A stretch of 64,000 nt of DNA from Cristatella mucedo (Eukaryota; Bryozoa; Phylactolaemata; Cristatellidae): positions 2,697,001-2,761,000 of the forward strand of contig WPIO01000010.1 of assembly GCA_009760855.2 (NCBI GenBank). The letters run 5' to 3'. The position numbers were made by a program, and so were the translations under genes. The notes below the pieces were generated by a model. The model was not told where the DNA came from. It was given only the letters and a program-made list of their open reading frames with translations, and made no database searches. This document shows positions 23,958 to 35,912 of this stretch, in pieces; the first letter of the stretch is position 1, and every line of letters begins with the position of its first letter.

Positions 23958-24339
23958 CTTTTTTTACCGGAATGCATCCTTCTCGCATAGGACTGTTTTA
24001 TTACGCGATTGTATCTAAGGTATGTCGATCGGTTAATCTCAAGATGCACAATTACTTAGTGATTGTTGCGTATGTGCTGTTTGAAACTCCACATAGACTC
24101 TGCAATCTCGGCTATCGGGATATTAAACTGAAGTGCTTTCCATGGCTCATTCAAACATAAAAAATGGCCTTAGCCTCAGGTATTGTCCCAGCTTCTTTCA
24201 AAGAGTCTGTTGAAGTCAACTCATTAAGAAGTCAACCCTAGACCAGGATATCTTAAGCAACCTTAAAGTTTTTAGAACTAGATTTATTTCTCTTAGGGAC
24301 TTATTTTTCTTTCCTTTTTATTTCGCATACAAATTTCCT

Positions 24340-24450
24340 ATAATAATAATAATACATTTGATATAGTGTCCACAGAAAACCTAATCTCTTTGTAGGCACT
24401 TTACATTTGCTGCAAAGGAAACACGATCGAATGGTTAGTAGTTTATTAAT
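24340..24450 (-). mobile_element. L2 3'-end fragment
   Basis: (ATT)n tail on the minus strand plus hairpin region 'aggcactttacatttgctg'. Confidence 0.7.
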
Positions 24451-24604
24451 ATTACTGTTAATATTAGTAACTCCTGCCTAGTCTACCTGCTCCTGTCAAA
24501 GATACTTGAGCAAGTGGTGTCAGTACGGTGGTCTGCTGTGGAATGTGTTAGCGACCTGTGCGCGATTGATTGATCCCTCTAACCATGCTATGCTTGCTCA
24601 TTGA

Positions 24605-24712
24605 ACATGCTACCGCTAACCATTCGATCATGCTTCCTTTACAGTAAATGTAAAGTGCCTAGAAAGAGATTGAGTTCTCTTTGGGCGCTATAACAAATTT
24701 ATTACTATTACA
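24605..24712 (+). mobile_element. L2 3'-end fragment
   Basis: 'taaagtgcctagaaagagat' then 'tgagttctctttgggcgct' and an AT-rich tail. Confidence 0.75.
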
Positions 24713-25139
24713 AGCTAAGTCATTAAAACGTCAAACCTAGCTAGGAAGCTGTCAGGATTGAGAGATAGCTATCCCACAGTCAGCTCTACTGAGCGTTTGG
24801 AACGACCTTATCAGGAATGCGACCAACGTAGAGCTGACCATTCACTAGATTACCACATGAGCTCCAAAGGTAAGTTTTCCAACTTTCAGATTCGTAGAAC
24901 TGCAACAAATCAAGTTTGCTTAGCTAAGTATACCACGGCCAGCTGATCCGTGCATTTCTGACAACCCGTCTATACTTCTATAACTCTTTGCAGGTCTCTT
25001 CGCTTGCAATAAAATAAAAAGATAGCCCCTTTTTAATTTTCAAAGAGCCCTTTATATCCTTATGCGTGCATTATAAGAGACTGTAAGACATTTGTCTGGG
25101 ACCCTAAAAGAATTAAATCTCTTTCTGAGTACTTTGCAT

Positions 25140-25275
25140 ATGCTGCACTGTAAGCTTCGGGGTTTGCCTCGAGAGGAGGCTCACCAGGCCCCTAGAATGG
25201 ACTATTTCTGAAAGTTCTTAGAAAGGGATTCAGTTCTCTGAGGGTGCTATGCAAATGTATTATTATTAATAGTAG
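25140..25275 (+). mobile_element. SINE or L2 3'-tail remnant
   Basis: 'cttagaaagggattcagttc' and 'tctgagggtgct' with an ATT tail; a degenerate tRNA-like part may precede it. Confidence 0.5.
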
Positions 25276-25365
25276 TAGTAGTATTCCCGGAGGCGCCCCA
25301 TTAATTATTCCGCTTTTTTAATTCAGTCCTTGCGAGGGAGGCTCAAGCTTTTCTAGAATCGCAGG

Positions 25366-25575
25366 CTACACAATTGCTACACATTTCCCTAAAAACCTAG
25401 TCGGTGTGACTTGCGGGTATTCACCCGAAGTCACCTCTAAGTCGTAGCATTCAAAGCAGTCACTTCCGCTTGAAAATGCTGAACCCTTCTCCGACAGTTG
25501 GCTGGTAATAACAATTCCTCCTGGAAAGGCGTTGGGTAGGACATCCCTGCCGGTAACCAAGAAGTATTCTCGCAT
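25366..25575 (-). CDS. Unrecognised 69-codon ORF
   Basis: An ATG-started frame with varied composition (contains GRDVLPNAFPGG and DCFECYDLEV) that ends in TAG. No family was recognised, no splice sites were assigned, and it may be chance or transposon debris. Confidence 0.15.
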   Translation of the reverse strand: MREYFLVTGRDVLPNAFPGGIVITSQLSEKGSAFSSGSDCFECYDLEVTSGEYPQVTPTRFLGKCVAIV

Positions 25576-28119
25576 TGTATCGCTTTCACTTTGTCACGAA
25601 GACCGCGCCGTTGCCCATTGGGGGTAGCCGTTAAGGTATACAATTGATACTAGGGTAAATAAAAAAGATGAAGTGACAGTTGGTCTTCTTACAACCCTGG
25701 CGACCGCTATACGATCGGCTGCCGAAGGCTACACACGCCGGGTGGGAAGGGTAGTCGTTTCCATCAACTGGTACGCCTGCACGAGTCGTACCCGCCTTAA
25801 TAGCCCAGTGCGACCGATGCAGTATAAATGTATCGAAACTGGCAGATTATTATGTTCACGGATTGTGACTTTATTTCCCTAGCTTTTCCACGAGTTTGAG
25901 AGCTGTTGTACATCTAAACGCCATAGGCTAAGGTAGAGCATTCAATAGGTGATCGCTGCGATTTCGTCTTGGCGAGTAGCAGCCAGCCTTTTCCGATAAG
26001 GAATATTCGTTGCGATGTTATATACCGTCGTTTCTAAACGCAGCAGCTCAATTAAGCCCGAGGAGGTTTTGCGGGGTTCCGAGAACGAGCCCCAAATCCA
26101 AGATATCGTTGACGAAATACGTGAGATCCGAAATAGCAGGATCGTTTTCGTAAAAAAAAAAGGGGGGGGCGAATATGCATACGTCTTGCAAAGGATCTAC
26201 AATTCTTGAAATCATGGAATAAGATAGGGTGTTTAATGGAATAATGTCGAACGTACAGCCTGAGAACATCTGACCTTGGTTTAGCCGTGGGCTGCTTACT
26301 TTAAAAATGCGTATATGTACCTTTGTAGGGGCTCGTGCCACGATGGCGGCGGGACGAAGAACGAAGCCCCCACAAGCGAGTTGTTGTCCTGACGACGACA
26401 GCTGTATTGTATCGTACGCAGGCAAACGAGAGAGAGAGCGAGCGTACGTGCGTACGGATGTAGAAGCCGTCGTGGAAGCAGCTCCGGAACGCCAGTAGGG
26501 AAGAGAAAGAAAGTGAGTGAGAGCGAGAGAGAAGGGATAGCGTCCACACAGGCCGGTGGACAAGCAGAAAGTTGCTCGGTGCAGGACTAGTGGGTCACGT
26601 GACCACAGCTGACCAGTTGCAATTAAATCCAGCTTAGTCAGCCGATACTCTCCAACTGCAGCTCGTAATGAGGCGGTACTCAGTGCACCCGTTGGCCGGG
26701 CAGAGTGGCGTGAGTCCGGCTGGGGCGGAACAGCATTCCGGTCGTGACCACGCCCAGACCTTTTATCGTTGAGACATCTTAAAAGTAGCTAGAACTCAGT
26801 TGCCCCTCACTTTTTGCGCCCCGTCAGTAGGAAATGTTCCTCATGAGTCATCGGTGCTAAAATTGTGCCTGTTCTCAACCTCTTTTCCATAATATTTAAA
26901 GTGGCTAGACAAATACGTATGTAGTTTTCTTGGGCTGTAAAGTGCTTTATGTATCATCATAATCAAAAGTTTGAGTATTATTATTATTATTAGCATCGCC
27001 CATAAAAATGAGTCACCAGCTGTTCACAGGGGTTTATCCGGTAATCGCATTGGATGGGGTTAAGCCTACACCTGAAGCCTCTAAGGAATTTCAGTGAGGG
27101 AATACTAGATAGGTCGAAGTCTTAGTTTTTGGCAGTGGCAGGGAACCAAACCCAAGCAGCGGTAGGAGAAACGTGCATTCTTTTGTATTGTGTGGAAGCC
27201 TTCGTAGCTTTCCATATACAAATTTATTAGCCTCTCTAAAAGAAATGATCGCTTCATTTACAAGAGCCGACCCCTAATCTTTCTTGGGCCGATTAATCCG
27301 GAAGCATACTGCTGTGCTACAAAAGAAATTGGCGCTCGCCCCTTTTTTTTTGTTACCGAAGCTCTGCAGGGAAAACGCCTAGCTCGCGAACCTTATTAGT
27401 CGTCGATCTAAAGAGAAATTAGTAGACTTCCTTTGGTAAGACTTAAACTTCATACGCACAGGTAGAAGGACGAGCTGCTATGCGGTTTCTTTACTTTCTG
27501 GGATCATCAGAGTCTTTTCCGGAAGCACGCTGTCTGGCGGATTAGATCCTGTAAACAAGAGTTCTTTGAGTGTCCCGCGGTTGCACTGCGACTGCATCGC
27601 CACTAGGCTTCTCCAGAGTTATTGCTCTTTCGATAAGAACGGCTCGCACATCAGATGCAGGCTCTGCGTGAAACCTAGCATTCGCTACGGCCCCAACTGA
27701 AAGGGATATAACTTTGCTGGACGTCATTCCTACTGATGTAGGGTGTACCGTCAGCTAGTCCCCACTCAGAAATGGTTCGAAAGAAGTATGCACCCAAGAA
27801 TGCTAAAGTCCACACGTTTTCTACCACCATAAAGCGCCAGTCCCTGCCACAGACTCTAGTTGACCTCTGACCGCAGTCTCGCCATGAACACAGATAGGGT
27901 CATCGCATAGACCGAGTAGGATAGGAGGCCAGCGAAGCCTTAGATTCGTGGCGAGCGGACTGTCTGCTGCCAAAACTCACAGCTACGACCCTGTGTCCAG
28001 CAGGATTTCGACATTAGTCCCATAAAGCATGCATTTTAAAAGAGGTTGACTTTGCATAGATGAACTGAAAAGGTCTATCTTTGTTCTGAGTGGTCGCACT
28101 GCTATAAGAGGATAGCATT

Positions 28120-28230
28120 CGGATGTTACCACTAAGCGTTTGACCACGCTACCTTCACAGCATATGTAGAGCGCTCAGAAGGAGATTACATTCTTTGAGG
28201 GCGCCCTACAAATGTACTATTATTGTTATC
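28120..28230 (+). mobile_element. L2 3'-end fragment
   Basis: 'agagcgctcagaaggagatt' then 'acattctttgagggcgcc' and an ATT-type tail. Confidence 0.65.
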
Positions 28231-28831
28231 TCCTACCCTTTGCAGTTTCTTGACGCACTAGGGCTCTCACAATATTTCAAACTGTGTAATCCTGCTAGAG
28301 CCAATTCGACACAAGTCGCAGCCAAGGACCTGGCATCGCTACTGCATTTCCGGGCGACTTTTTTCTCACGCCTACCCACTCGCTGGGCAGTTAATGCTTC
28401 TTCTTTGAGTGTCGCGCACCGTCCCGCTCGAGTGCTGTCGGTGGACGATCGAAGCTCCTTTTCTAGCTGAGCCACTGGCTTGTCGTACAACGTCGTCAAG
28501 TGATAACCTCGTTACCCTGCCATTGCAAATCAAAGCTTCAGGCTGTCTAGGCTCCAGTCCAGTCAAGGAAGCGAGATTGCAATACGGACTCGCTGTGTGC
28601 CAAAAACCAGTCGCATGGCTATGGCCAGTGTTTGGATTGTTTATTGAGATGACGTGGCCAGTTTACGACCTGCCGACGAGTCTTTATGGCTAAAGTGCTC
28701 ACTTGTCTAAGAGCGGAGGTGGCAGATAACGAAGAGAAGCGATTACCCGCCGTCCCTCTCGTTCTGGCCGCCGCTAGCGCTGTTGGGGCGTCGTCTAAGG
28801 TCGTGCCGCTTAGGAACCTCCTACCTTCTCG

Positions 28832-28928
28832 ATGACGACTCAGCTTGGGAGTTTCGTCTGCCTCGGCGGTTTGAGCTTCCGACTGCGGCGGAGCTGCAAA
28901 AGCCGGTCGAAAAACCTTCGCACGCCCG
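28832..28928 (+). CDS. Candidate first coding exon, unrecognised
   Basis: ATG at 28832 opens MTTQLGSFVCLGGLSFRLRR, then a basic stretch, to a consensus donor CCCG|GTAAGT in phase 1. The Arg/Lys/Ser-rich, acid-free N-terminus resembles a mitochondrial presequence, which is an inference. No partner exon was identified. Confidence 0.25.
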
Positions 28929-29220
28929 GTAAGTAGCCGCTGACCGACTCGCAGGGCGTGCGCCTCAGCGCAACCTACTCTTGACGGAGAGGCTGCACTG
29001 CTGAACTATTTCCAAAACTGCCAAGAAGCGCATCGCGAAGATTCGCAGATTTCGCTCTTACGGATTGCCGGTCCGTACTCGACAGCTGTCGACGATACGC
29101 CCTAGCGCGATCGTCCAAGAGGCTCAGCCAAGAGGGCTGCAGCGGCGAGGATTTCGTAGCCCGGGCTGTCGGACAAGGACTTCGCACCCCGACTTGGGCA
29201 GTGAAGTGCTTGAATCTTAC

Positions 29221-29259
29221 CTTCTGTCTCTGTCTGCGTTTGACCTCGTCACCAGCCAT
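29221..29259 (-). CDS. Candidate first coding exon on the minus strand
   Basis: CCATGG-context ATG, 13 codons MAGDEVKRRQRQK, then donor AAG|GTAAGA in phase 0. Nothing downstream was recognised. The palindromic CCATGG also opens a plus-strand 29-codon ORF (MGPLSFDNMKLLGG...), so one of the two is spurious. Confidence 0.22.
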
Positions 29260-30714
29260 GGGTCCGCTGAGCTTCGACAACATGAAGCTCCTCGGAGGTT
29301 CCTTCGTCGGCCTCTTTCTGCTTTACAGTGTGCCGAGTGTCTGTTAAGTTTCGCCAGCGTGTCGCTGAGAGTGGCGTCCTTTGTTGCTTGTTTTTCTCGT
29401 TGCAGTCTGCGATAGGTATGCTTATACTCTGCTCGCTCGGCTCCTTTTTGTTCCCAATTCATTCCTGTTAAACTCGCCGGTCCACAATGGCGGGCGGAAA
29501 CCAAAGGTTTTATCTGAAAACCAGCATGCCTTTAAATTTATGTTAACTATATACTGGTAGTACGCCCCAGTGAAGTATCGCGGGTAGATTTTATTTAGAA
29601 ATGTCTTTCGCTTACCAAAGGAATGTGCAGCACGGCTTCCATTTGGTCCAGCTCGCTATGGCAGCTTTCCAATATGCCAATTCAGCCGGTCCAAGAGGAA
29701 GCTGGGAAATCCAGAAGTGCCGGTCGCCACTACGAGCGACAACTGGGGGAGGGGTCGTTGTATAGAGCACAAGCTCTGGAATGCCGTGGCTACCCTTTGA
29801 AAAGTCCATTCAAGTTCGTAACACTGTGGAGTGCGAGCATTCTAATGTTCTAATTTTAACCACGAGAGTGCCTGCTACTGCTGCGTATTGAAATTAGCAA
29901 ATTACCTTTTCCTACGCATTTTTTGACCTGCCACTCGTCATTGCCATATCGTTGTACTAGTCCAATAAATACCGCACCAAACGCTTGATGGAGATGCGAC
30001 GGCAGTGGCAGCTACGGACTTACGGAATAACATACTAACTTAGCTCATTACGGAGATTGATCGTTCGCAAACGATGTCCGACGTGACGAGCTTTGTTCAT
30101 TGAATGCGACTCAATGGATTTACCTCACGCCATGTGGGGGCAAAGTGGGCGTCACCGCCGTTACCACCCCCCCCCCGACCCCCGCCCTGGGCTGGGTCGG
30201 GGCGGTAGAAACCCAGCCGGTCCTATATGACAAGGAGTGAATTTGGAGGGGGCTAATTATCAAGGTCTGTCGCGGGTAACCAGAGGAAAGACCGCACATA
30301 TTATAGCTTAGATTATAGATATAGATAGATAGCACAGATTATAGATTAGGCTAAAAATAAAGTTCAACCTGGAGCTCAAAAATCCCGCCTGAGCTTTTCA
30401 GAATTTGACGAGACTGAAGACTTCAATGACGCGATCTGGCCTGCTGAGCTGAGTGGGCATTGGTCAGTCTCAAACGGCGGCTCGCAGGTCTGCGCTCACT
30501 ACGCGTCTCAATATACTCGTCCACCTGCTTTCGAGCTTTTCGAATCAAGAGCAGCGCGTTTGAGAGCGGCCGAAGAGCCGGCGCGCCCGCCGGTCGGTGG
30601 CCCGAGGCGCCGCCGAGCGCACCGGCGACCTCGGCCAACGCGGAGGGAGGGCGGAGTAAGCGCAGTCTCCAGTTTGACGAGAGCAGGGGGCTCCTACGAA
30701 TAAGTGCGATACAC

Positions 30715-31325
30715 TGAGATGCAGCTGCCATTTCCACAATAAACGTCGCAAAACTGCGGTTTTGATTCCAACTTTACACAATGATTGGTGCTCCGAGTTT
30801 ACCCGTCAAATTTCGTGCGCATTCGCGTACTCGTGCACTACGGCCTTTCTAGCGGCGTCTCCGCACATTCAAACTGCGATGCAGCTGCTGTTTCCACAAA
30901 AAGCTTTGCGCCGCTGCGATTTCTATTTCAAATTATAGAAAATAGTGTTTGATGTTTGCCCACCAAATTTCACGCGATTTCGCTTTCGCGTTCTCATGTC
31001 TCATGCCTTCGGTGGCCACTACCAGCTAGCCTCCATAAATATTCACATTATTAGCTGATTTAGCAGCCTCGTCTGGATAGCAGCAGAAGAGTCTTAACAG
31101 CTATCGCCACCGCTTGCTGTTGGCAATATATGATCGCCCACTGCAGGATTCGAACCCACGACCATGGTCGTGAAGAGCGAGCACATTGCCTCATAATGCA
31201 ATACGCAGCTAGCTGCTACTGCCACAATAGACGTCGTGCAACTACGGTTTGGATTCCACATTGTAGACACCAGTGCCGCTCTGGGTGTCTGACCCACGTT
31301 GTGCATTTCGTGCAAATGGCCTCGT
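30715..31325. repeat. Three diverged copies of a ~130-bp unit, third separated by a SINE
   Basis: Copies start near 30718, 30880 and 31200. Each has 'gcagctgc...ccaca', a CG-containing middle, 'ttt.gattcca' and a following 'tttcgtgc/tttcacgc' word. A SINE separates copies two and three. Confidence 0.6.
31045..31195 (-). mobile_element. tRNA-derived SINE (family 1)
   Basis: Full body ('agctgatttagcagcctcgt') and a head with GTCGTGGGTTCGAATCC on the minus strand. Confidence 0.85.
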
Positions 31326-31984
31326 ATGGGTCAGCCCGACGAGCAGTCCTATATTTTCGGTCACGTGTATTTCCTAGGCGCGTCTAGATAACATCTTTTC
31401 CCCAAGCGTATTCAGATTCATTGTAGCAGAAAGTGCAAGTTTGTCTAGCATTTCGTTGGAATGAATATGAAAGCGTTCTTACACTTACTCTTGCAAGCTA
31501 CAACACGTTACTCGATTCAAGAGTATCAATGACATTAAACAGTTCCCATTGATGTCATTCTAGTTCCATTTGATGGCATTCCATTTGATCCGTCGCTTTC
31601 AAATTTCGTTTCGGGTCTCTGTTCTATTACCTGCGTCAACATATAATCCTAATATGTCAGGTACAGACAGGAACACATAAAGTCCAGAAAAGGCTAAATA
31701 GTCTTAAGATATTGTGGAATAATTTATGACTCCAAAACGGGGACGCACAAGGCAGGGTTTTTTCAAGTCTATGAAAAGTATTTTTACAATTACTACAGTA
31801 CAAATAAAACATAGAATATAAATAATGCTGAAAAACTTGTCGACCACCACCGCTGTTTCAAATGCTCAGGGCGCTGCAGCTACGAAATCTCCAACGATGC
31901 ACGCACATAGACGATAGCGTTGATTTAAGTCTTGTCAAAAAAAGAAGAGCTTTAACATGACCTTAATTGCACCCTAGTTTAGTC

Positions 31985-32265
31985 GAGTCCATAACTCGGC
32001 TAATATTTTACCTATCGGAGTGAAAATTGAAATGCGAATTAAGCTCTGCTGAATATTTATGGTTTTCGCTGGATACATTTTGTTGTGCGCGTCATCAAAC
32101 GTCACGGAGCTTTATTTTTCGTAATCAAGGATGCAAAGAGCAAAATGTATCCTGCCGAAAATCGTAAATTTTTTCTTGCCTCATTTGCAACAAGCAGAGC
32201 TGAACTCTCAATTCAATATTCACTCCGATGCGAGAAAGTACTGGCCGAGTTATGGAATTTAGAAG
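31985..32265. mobile_element. Foldback (inverted-repeat) element
   Basis: The left arm 'tccataactcggc', 'tatcggagtgaa', 'tggatacattttg' recurs reverse-complemented as 'caaaatgtatcc', 'ttcactccgat', 'gccgagttatgga'. Arms of roughly 100 bp flank a short loop near 32085-32130. No transposase ORF. Confidence 0.65.
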
Positions 32266-34361
32266 GAACCAACCGAACTTGGAAATGAAGCTGTATAAAA
32301 GTCACAAGAACGCACCTCAACAAACTTCAAGCATGTATCTCGATCTAGCAATTTTCGGCAAGTTGGGATACAAGTCGCATATGATGCAGATCGGTAATTT
32401 TTTTTATTTGTAGATTTGTTGCTTCAGGCTTACACGGTTTGCATAACCGTTTTTTCTCTCATGCGGAAGTCGTCAGAACTTCTGATCCCAGTTCTAACAT
32501 TTTTCTTTCGAAAAGTACCATAAGCACATATTCAATTGTCGGACACATTCTATATGTATCCCCTTGACATTCCGATGGTCACTGTAACTGCCAAGCCAAT
32601 GACATTCCTGTAGATTCGTCGCTGGCAGCACTTAATAGAGTTCTATGCTAGTCAAGATTTTAGCTAAAGAAAGGCGCCGACCCCATCCTGCTGCTGCAGT
32701 CAGTGTACTAGTCTAGAGAAAAGGATCTTTCAGATCAGTTACCTTGTTTGTTTAAGACTCTTCTTTTAAAGTGACTTTAAACTAACAATACATTAAGAAC
32801 TAGTATTACATCTTCATGCCCATCCATAGTATTGAATATTTACGAATGATGAGTATTAATGAATACTGCTGTTGGAAGACTAGCTGATGACATTATTAGA
32901 CTAGGAAAACTAGTCATTAATTAGTTTCAATTTTAAACTTAATGCTTTAAGAAGTTTAGGGACTTCTTTTATAACGCAATACGTGGCTATGGCACTGAGT
33001 ACAGCTCTTGCACACCCTCAGTTGTCTACAGAAAAAGCCAATTGGAACATTGTCATTGAGGATGGCAGTGTCAGAGCAAGATTGATGAAAGTTGAACAGA
33101 GAGTGCATGACCACCACTAGTCTCAGGCCGAAACTGATAATATATGACTATGGTCGCATAAACTGATAATCGCCTGCAGAAGCATTTTGGTCATCCCATA
33201 CCACATGCTTGTAATTGGAGTGCTCAGTCGCTGCAGCGAATGCAATGAGCAATCGTTATTTACTTGTTCGGCCACACGGCTTGCAACTTATCTCGCAATA
33301 ATGGAAAAGTCCCAGCTTGACAGCAAGACAATTTATTATGCCAAATCACCACTGATTAAACGAGTGATCTAACAGATAAACAAGCGGACCACTAGCAGTA
33401 TCCCGTGCTTAGAACCCCTGCCAACACTTTTCAGATAGCCTACCGATTAAGCAACCAACTTAGTGCAGGCTGCTGCTGTGAGGGCTGCTATGAGACAAAC
33501 GTGGTTTAGCCGGTCGCTCTATCTCCGGCTTCTTAAGGCTCCACCAACACTGCAGCCGCTGGAGAGGAGCACAGCAACGAACTAGAAGCTAAACTGTTAA
33601 ATGTTACTATGCACCCCACGCCTACGTATGCTGGCCACAGAAACAGGACGCTGGCTGCAGTACCAAAAACAAATCGTTGGCCCGATTCTGAGGTAGTATA
33701 CAGAGCTCCCTTTGAAAAACGAACAAGACACAGGGACATAGTTACTTAACTGAAAAAGCCTACGCTGACTTTAACCGAGTGCTGAACCGCTTAAATAAAT
33801 TATATTCCCAACGGAGTGGAAGCAGGTCGCACTGCAACAGCATGTTCAAAAGTCGTGCTTCGGTAGAAAGCAGTAAGAATACTCTGCAGCTCTTCAAAAT
33901 ACTTGCAGCTTACACGCACCGCAGGACAGATCTTTCAGCTGCGACAACGTCGCTTTGCAACCTAACAGCACGAAGAACATTGAGAATGCAGTAATACTGT
34001 GAAATATCGAGAAAATCAATTGACTACTCGATAGCCTGGATAGGTTAACTACAGCCGCCAGAGACTGCTGGCAGCAACAGCCGAGATTAGGCACTGGCTA
34101 AACAGCCCCGTGAATAATAAGAATATCTCCACCTGAGCCTGTCAAAGAAGTTTCAAAAGGTGATATAAATCGAAGCTAAAATAGCAAATAAAGAGAAGAA
34201 ATTACTAGCTGGTGTGCAGCCCATTTTGGCATCGAGCAGTAAGGCTGCAGCAGTAACGCTACAGCGATTCCATTTTCCTTTCAAGCTTAGCCAGCAGCAG
34301 CACCACCTGCCGGGCCTGACGAGCCACACGACCGGCTGGTCATCGGCAGAGCTGGTCTTGG

Positions 34362-35912
34362 TCAGAGCGAGATCCATCGCTGGTACGGGCCGGTGACGAA
34401 GCACTCGGGCTTCACCCACTGCGTCGCCACCGTATCGGTCGTGCGAGTGGCTGCCAGCCGGACCGGCTGGTCCCAGCACCACTTGTACGGCGGCAGGCGT
34501 AGGAGGCGCGCCTTCTTCTTCCTGGGGCCTCCGCCCAGCTCTGGTGGCTCCAGCTTGGGCAGCAGCAGCAGCGCGCCGGCTGCGCGAGGCAGCGAACCGA
34601 CGCCTCCGGCCGCCGCCGCCAGGTTGCGCTTGTAGGGCCGGCGAGGCGGCGGCATGGGCACTGCGCCGCCGCCCGGCCCTGCCGCGGAGCCAGCGGTGCC
34701 CCTGAGCGCCTCCTCCTCGCGCTTCCTCTTGTACTTGAGACCCTTGGGCACGTAAGGCACGCCGTGCATGCGGGCGTCGTCCCGCGCCTGCTGCCGGTGC
34801 GCCTCGGCCCGCGCGTAGCGGTAGTGGCCGTGGCGACGGAAGTTGAGCTTCTTGTGCTGATAGAAGACGAGGCTGATGCGCGTCGGATTGTAGCGGTCGG
34901 GGTTGCGAAGTGCAGTTGTCGCATGCAGCTCGCGCTCGGCCACCTCGAACAGCACGGCGCCGTGCGTCAGCGCCAGCGCCACGCCACCCATCAGCGGGTC
35001 CTCGAATAGCCGCTCGCTCGGCTCCTTGATGAAGCGCGGCTGCGGATCGTCGAGTTCCGGCGACGGCGGACGAGGCATGGGCGCCTCGGCATGAGCGGCA
35101 ATATCGTCGCCGCTCAGGTCCTCGGCCGCGTCGTCCAGTCCAGAGGACGGCGGGCCCCGCGCAGGCATTTCTCCTCCGCAAGGCAGCGCTGCCACGCCCT
35201 GACCAGGAGGAAACCACGAACAGCCGGCGCCAGATGCTGGGGCTGAGCTACCGTTGCAGCTGAAGCCACCTGGCGGTCCACCTGGCGCCGCATGCCCGAC
35301 CGAGGGCCGGAAGCAGCCGGCATCGCGAACCACGTTGGTGGCAGCAGCAGAGGCAGCTGTGGCTGCTGCTGAGCCCACGAAGCATGCCGACACCCCAGGG
35401 TCCACAGCAAAGCGCTGCGCTGAATTAACGTTGGCATGTGCAACGAACGAATTGACTCCGTCCTCCGGCAAGCTCGATTCGAGGATTGGGTCCATCGCAA
35501 GACCGGAAGTTGCCAGGCTTGCAGATCCGAAGGTTTCGCTCTGGCCCCTCAGCATGGCAGCCTTGACTTTGGGGCTCTGGAATCTCTCAGTGCCCTTCTT
35601 TTTTCTCTGCAGTGGCACCGAGCGCTGGCGAAGAACACGAGTTTCCTTATCTAGGACCTTCCAACGGTGAATGTGAACACGGAAGGTGAGCAATAGCAGC
35701 GCACGTGAACGCTGGCGAACCCGCTGGCGAACCCGCGTCAGCCGAGCAGGCAGCGGGGGTTCGGGTACCTCGATCGTGCCCGTCTGCAGCTTCTCCTGCA
35801 CTCCAGCTGCGGAGCCCGACTCGTCGGTCCCATCGAGGATGTACAGAGGCAGCACGTGCAGCTGCTGGTCATCGGGCTTCGACTGACCTCGGTGCTTTGT
35901 CAAGGTGACGAC
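34362..35912 (-). CDS. TET: TET exon 8 (catalytic domain end)
   Basis: Acceptor TCTCAG before VVTLTKH. It carries [12 protein letters not shown] (family: [12 protein letters not shown]), an insert of about 240 residues, then [17 protein letters not shown] (Fe ligand His), [11 protein letters not shown] (2-oxoglutarate Arg) and the C-terminus. The insert is much shorter than in vertebrate TETs. A Leu/His stretch ([14 protein letters not shown]) at its start is atypical, but no in-phase intron explains it. Confidence 0.92.
   Translation of the reverse strand, partial: VVTLTKHRGQSKPDDQQLHVLPLYILDGTDESGSAAGVQEKLQTGTIEVPEPPLPARLTRVRQRVRQRSRALLLLTFRVHIHRWKVLDKETRVLRQRSVPLQRKKKGTERFQSPKVKAAMLRGQSETFGSASLATSGLAMDPILESSLPEDGVNSFVAHANVNSAQRFAVDPGVSACFVGSAAATAASAAATNVVRDAGCFRPSVGHAAPGGPPGGFSCNGSSAPASGAGCSWFPPGQGVAALPCGGEMPARGPPSSGLDDAAEDLSGDDIAAHAEAPMPRPPSPELDDPQPRFIKEPSERLFEDPLMGGVALALTHGAVLFEVAERELHATTALRNPDRYNPTRISLVFYQHKKLNFRRHGHYRYARAEAHRQQARDDARMHGVPYVPKGLKYKRKREEEALRGTAGSAAGPGGGAVPMPPPRRPYKRNLAAAAGGVGSLPRAAGALLLLPKLEPPELGGGPRKKKARLLRLPPYKWCWDQPVRLAATRTTDTVATQWVKPECFVTGPYQRWISL

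Larger units (their letters stand above)
24000..34361. other. Gene-poor interval between RASSF and TET
   Basis: No recognisable protein family. It carries L2/SINE fragments, a diverged tandem unit array, a foldback element, a C10 run near 30167, and scattered 50-100-codon frames. A GC-richer patch at 28.7-29.4 kb has splice-like candidate first exons, and another at 30.4-30.7 kb has none. The TET 3' UTR must begin at its right end; an AATAAA on the minus strand at 33332-33337 is a possible, distant signal. Confidence 0.45.

Noticed and set aside
26048-26563. 171-codon minus ORF and a plus ORF MAAGRRTKPPQ...
   Set aside because: The minus ORF has no recognised domain. The plus ORF has a good start context but runs into GAGAGA repeats.
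34153-35217. 354-codon minus-strand ORF
   Set aside because: It overlaps TET exon 8 in another frame; the TET frame carries the catalytic motifs.
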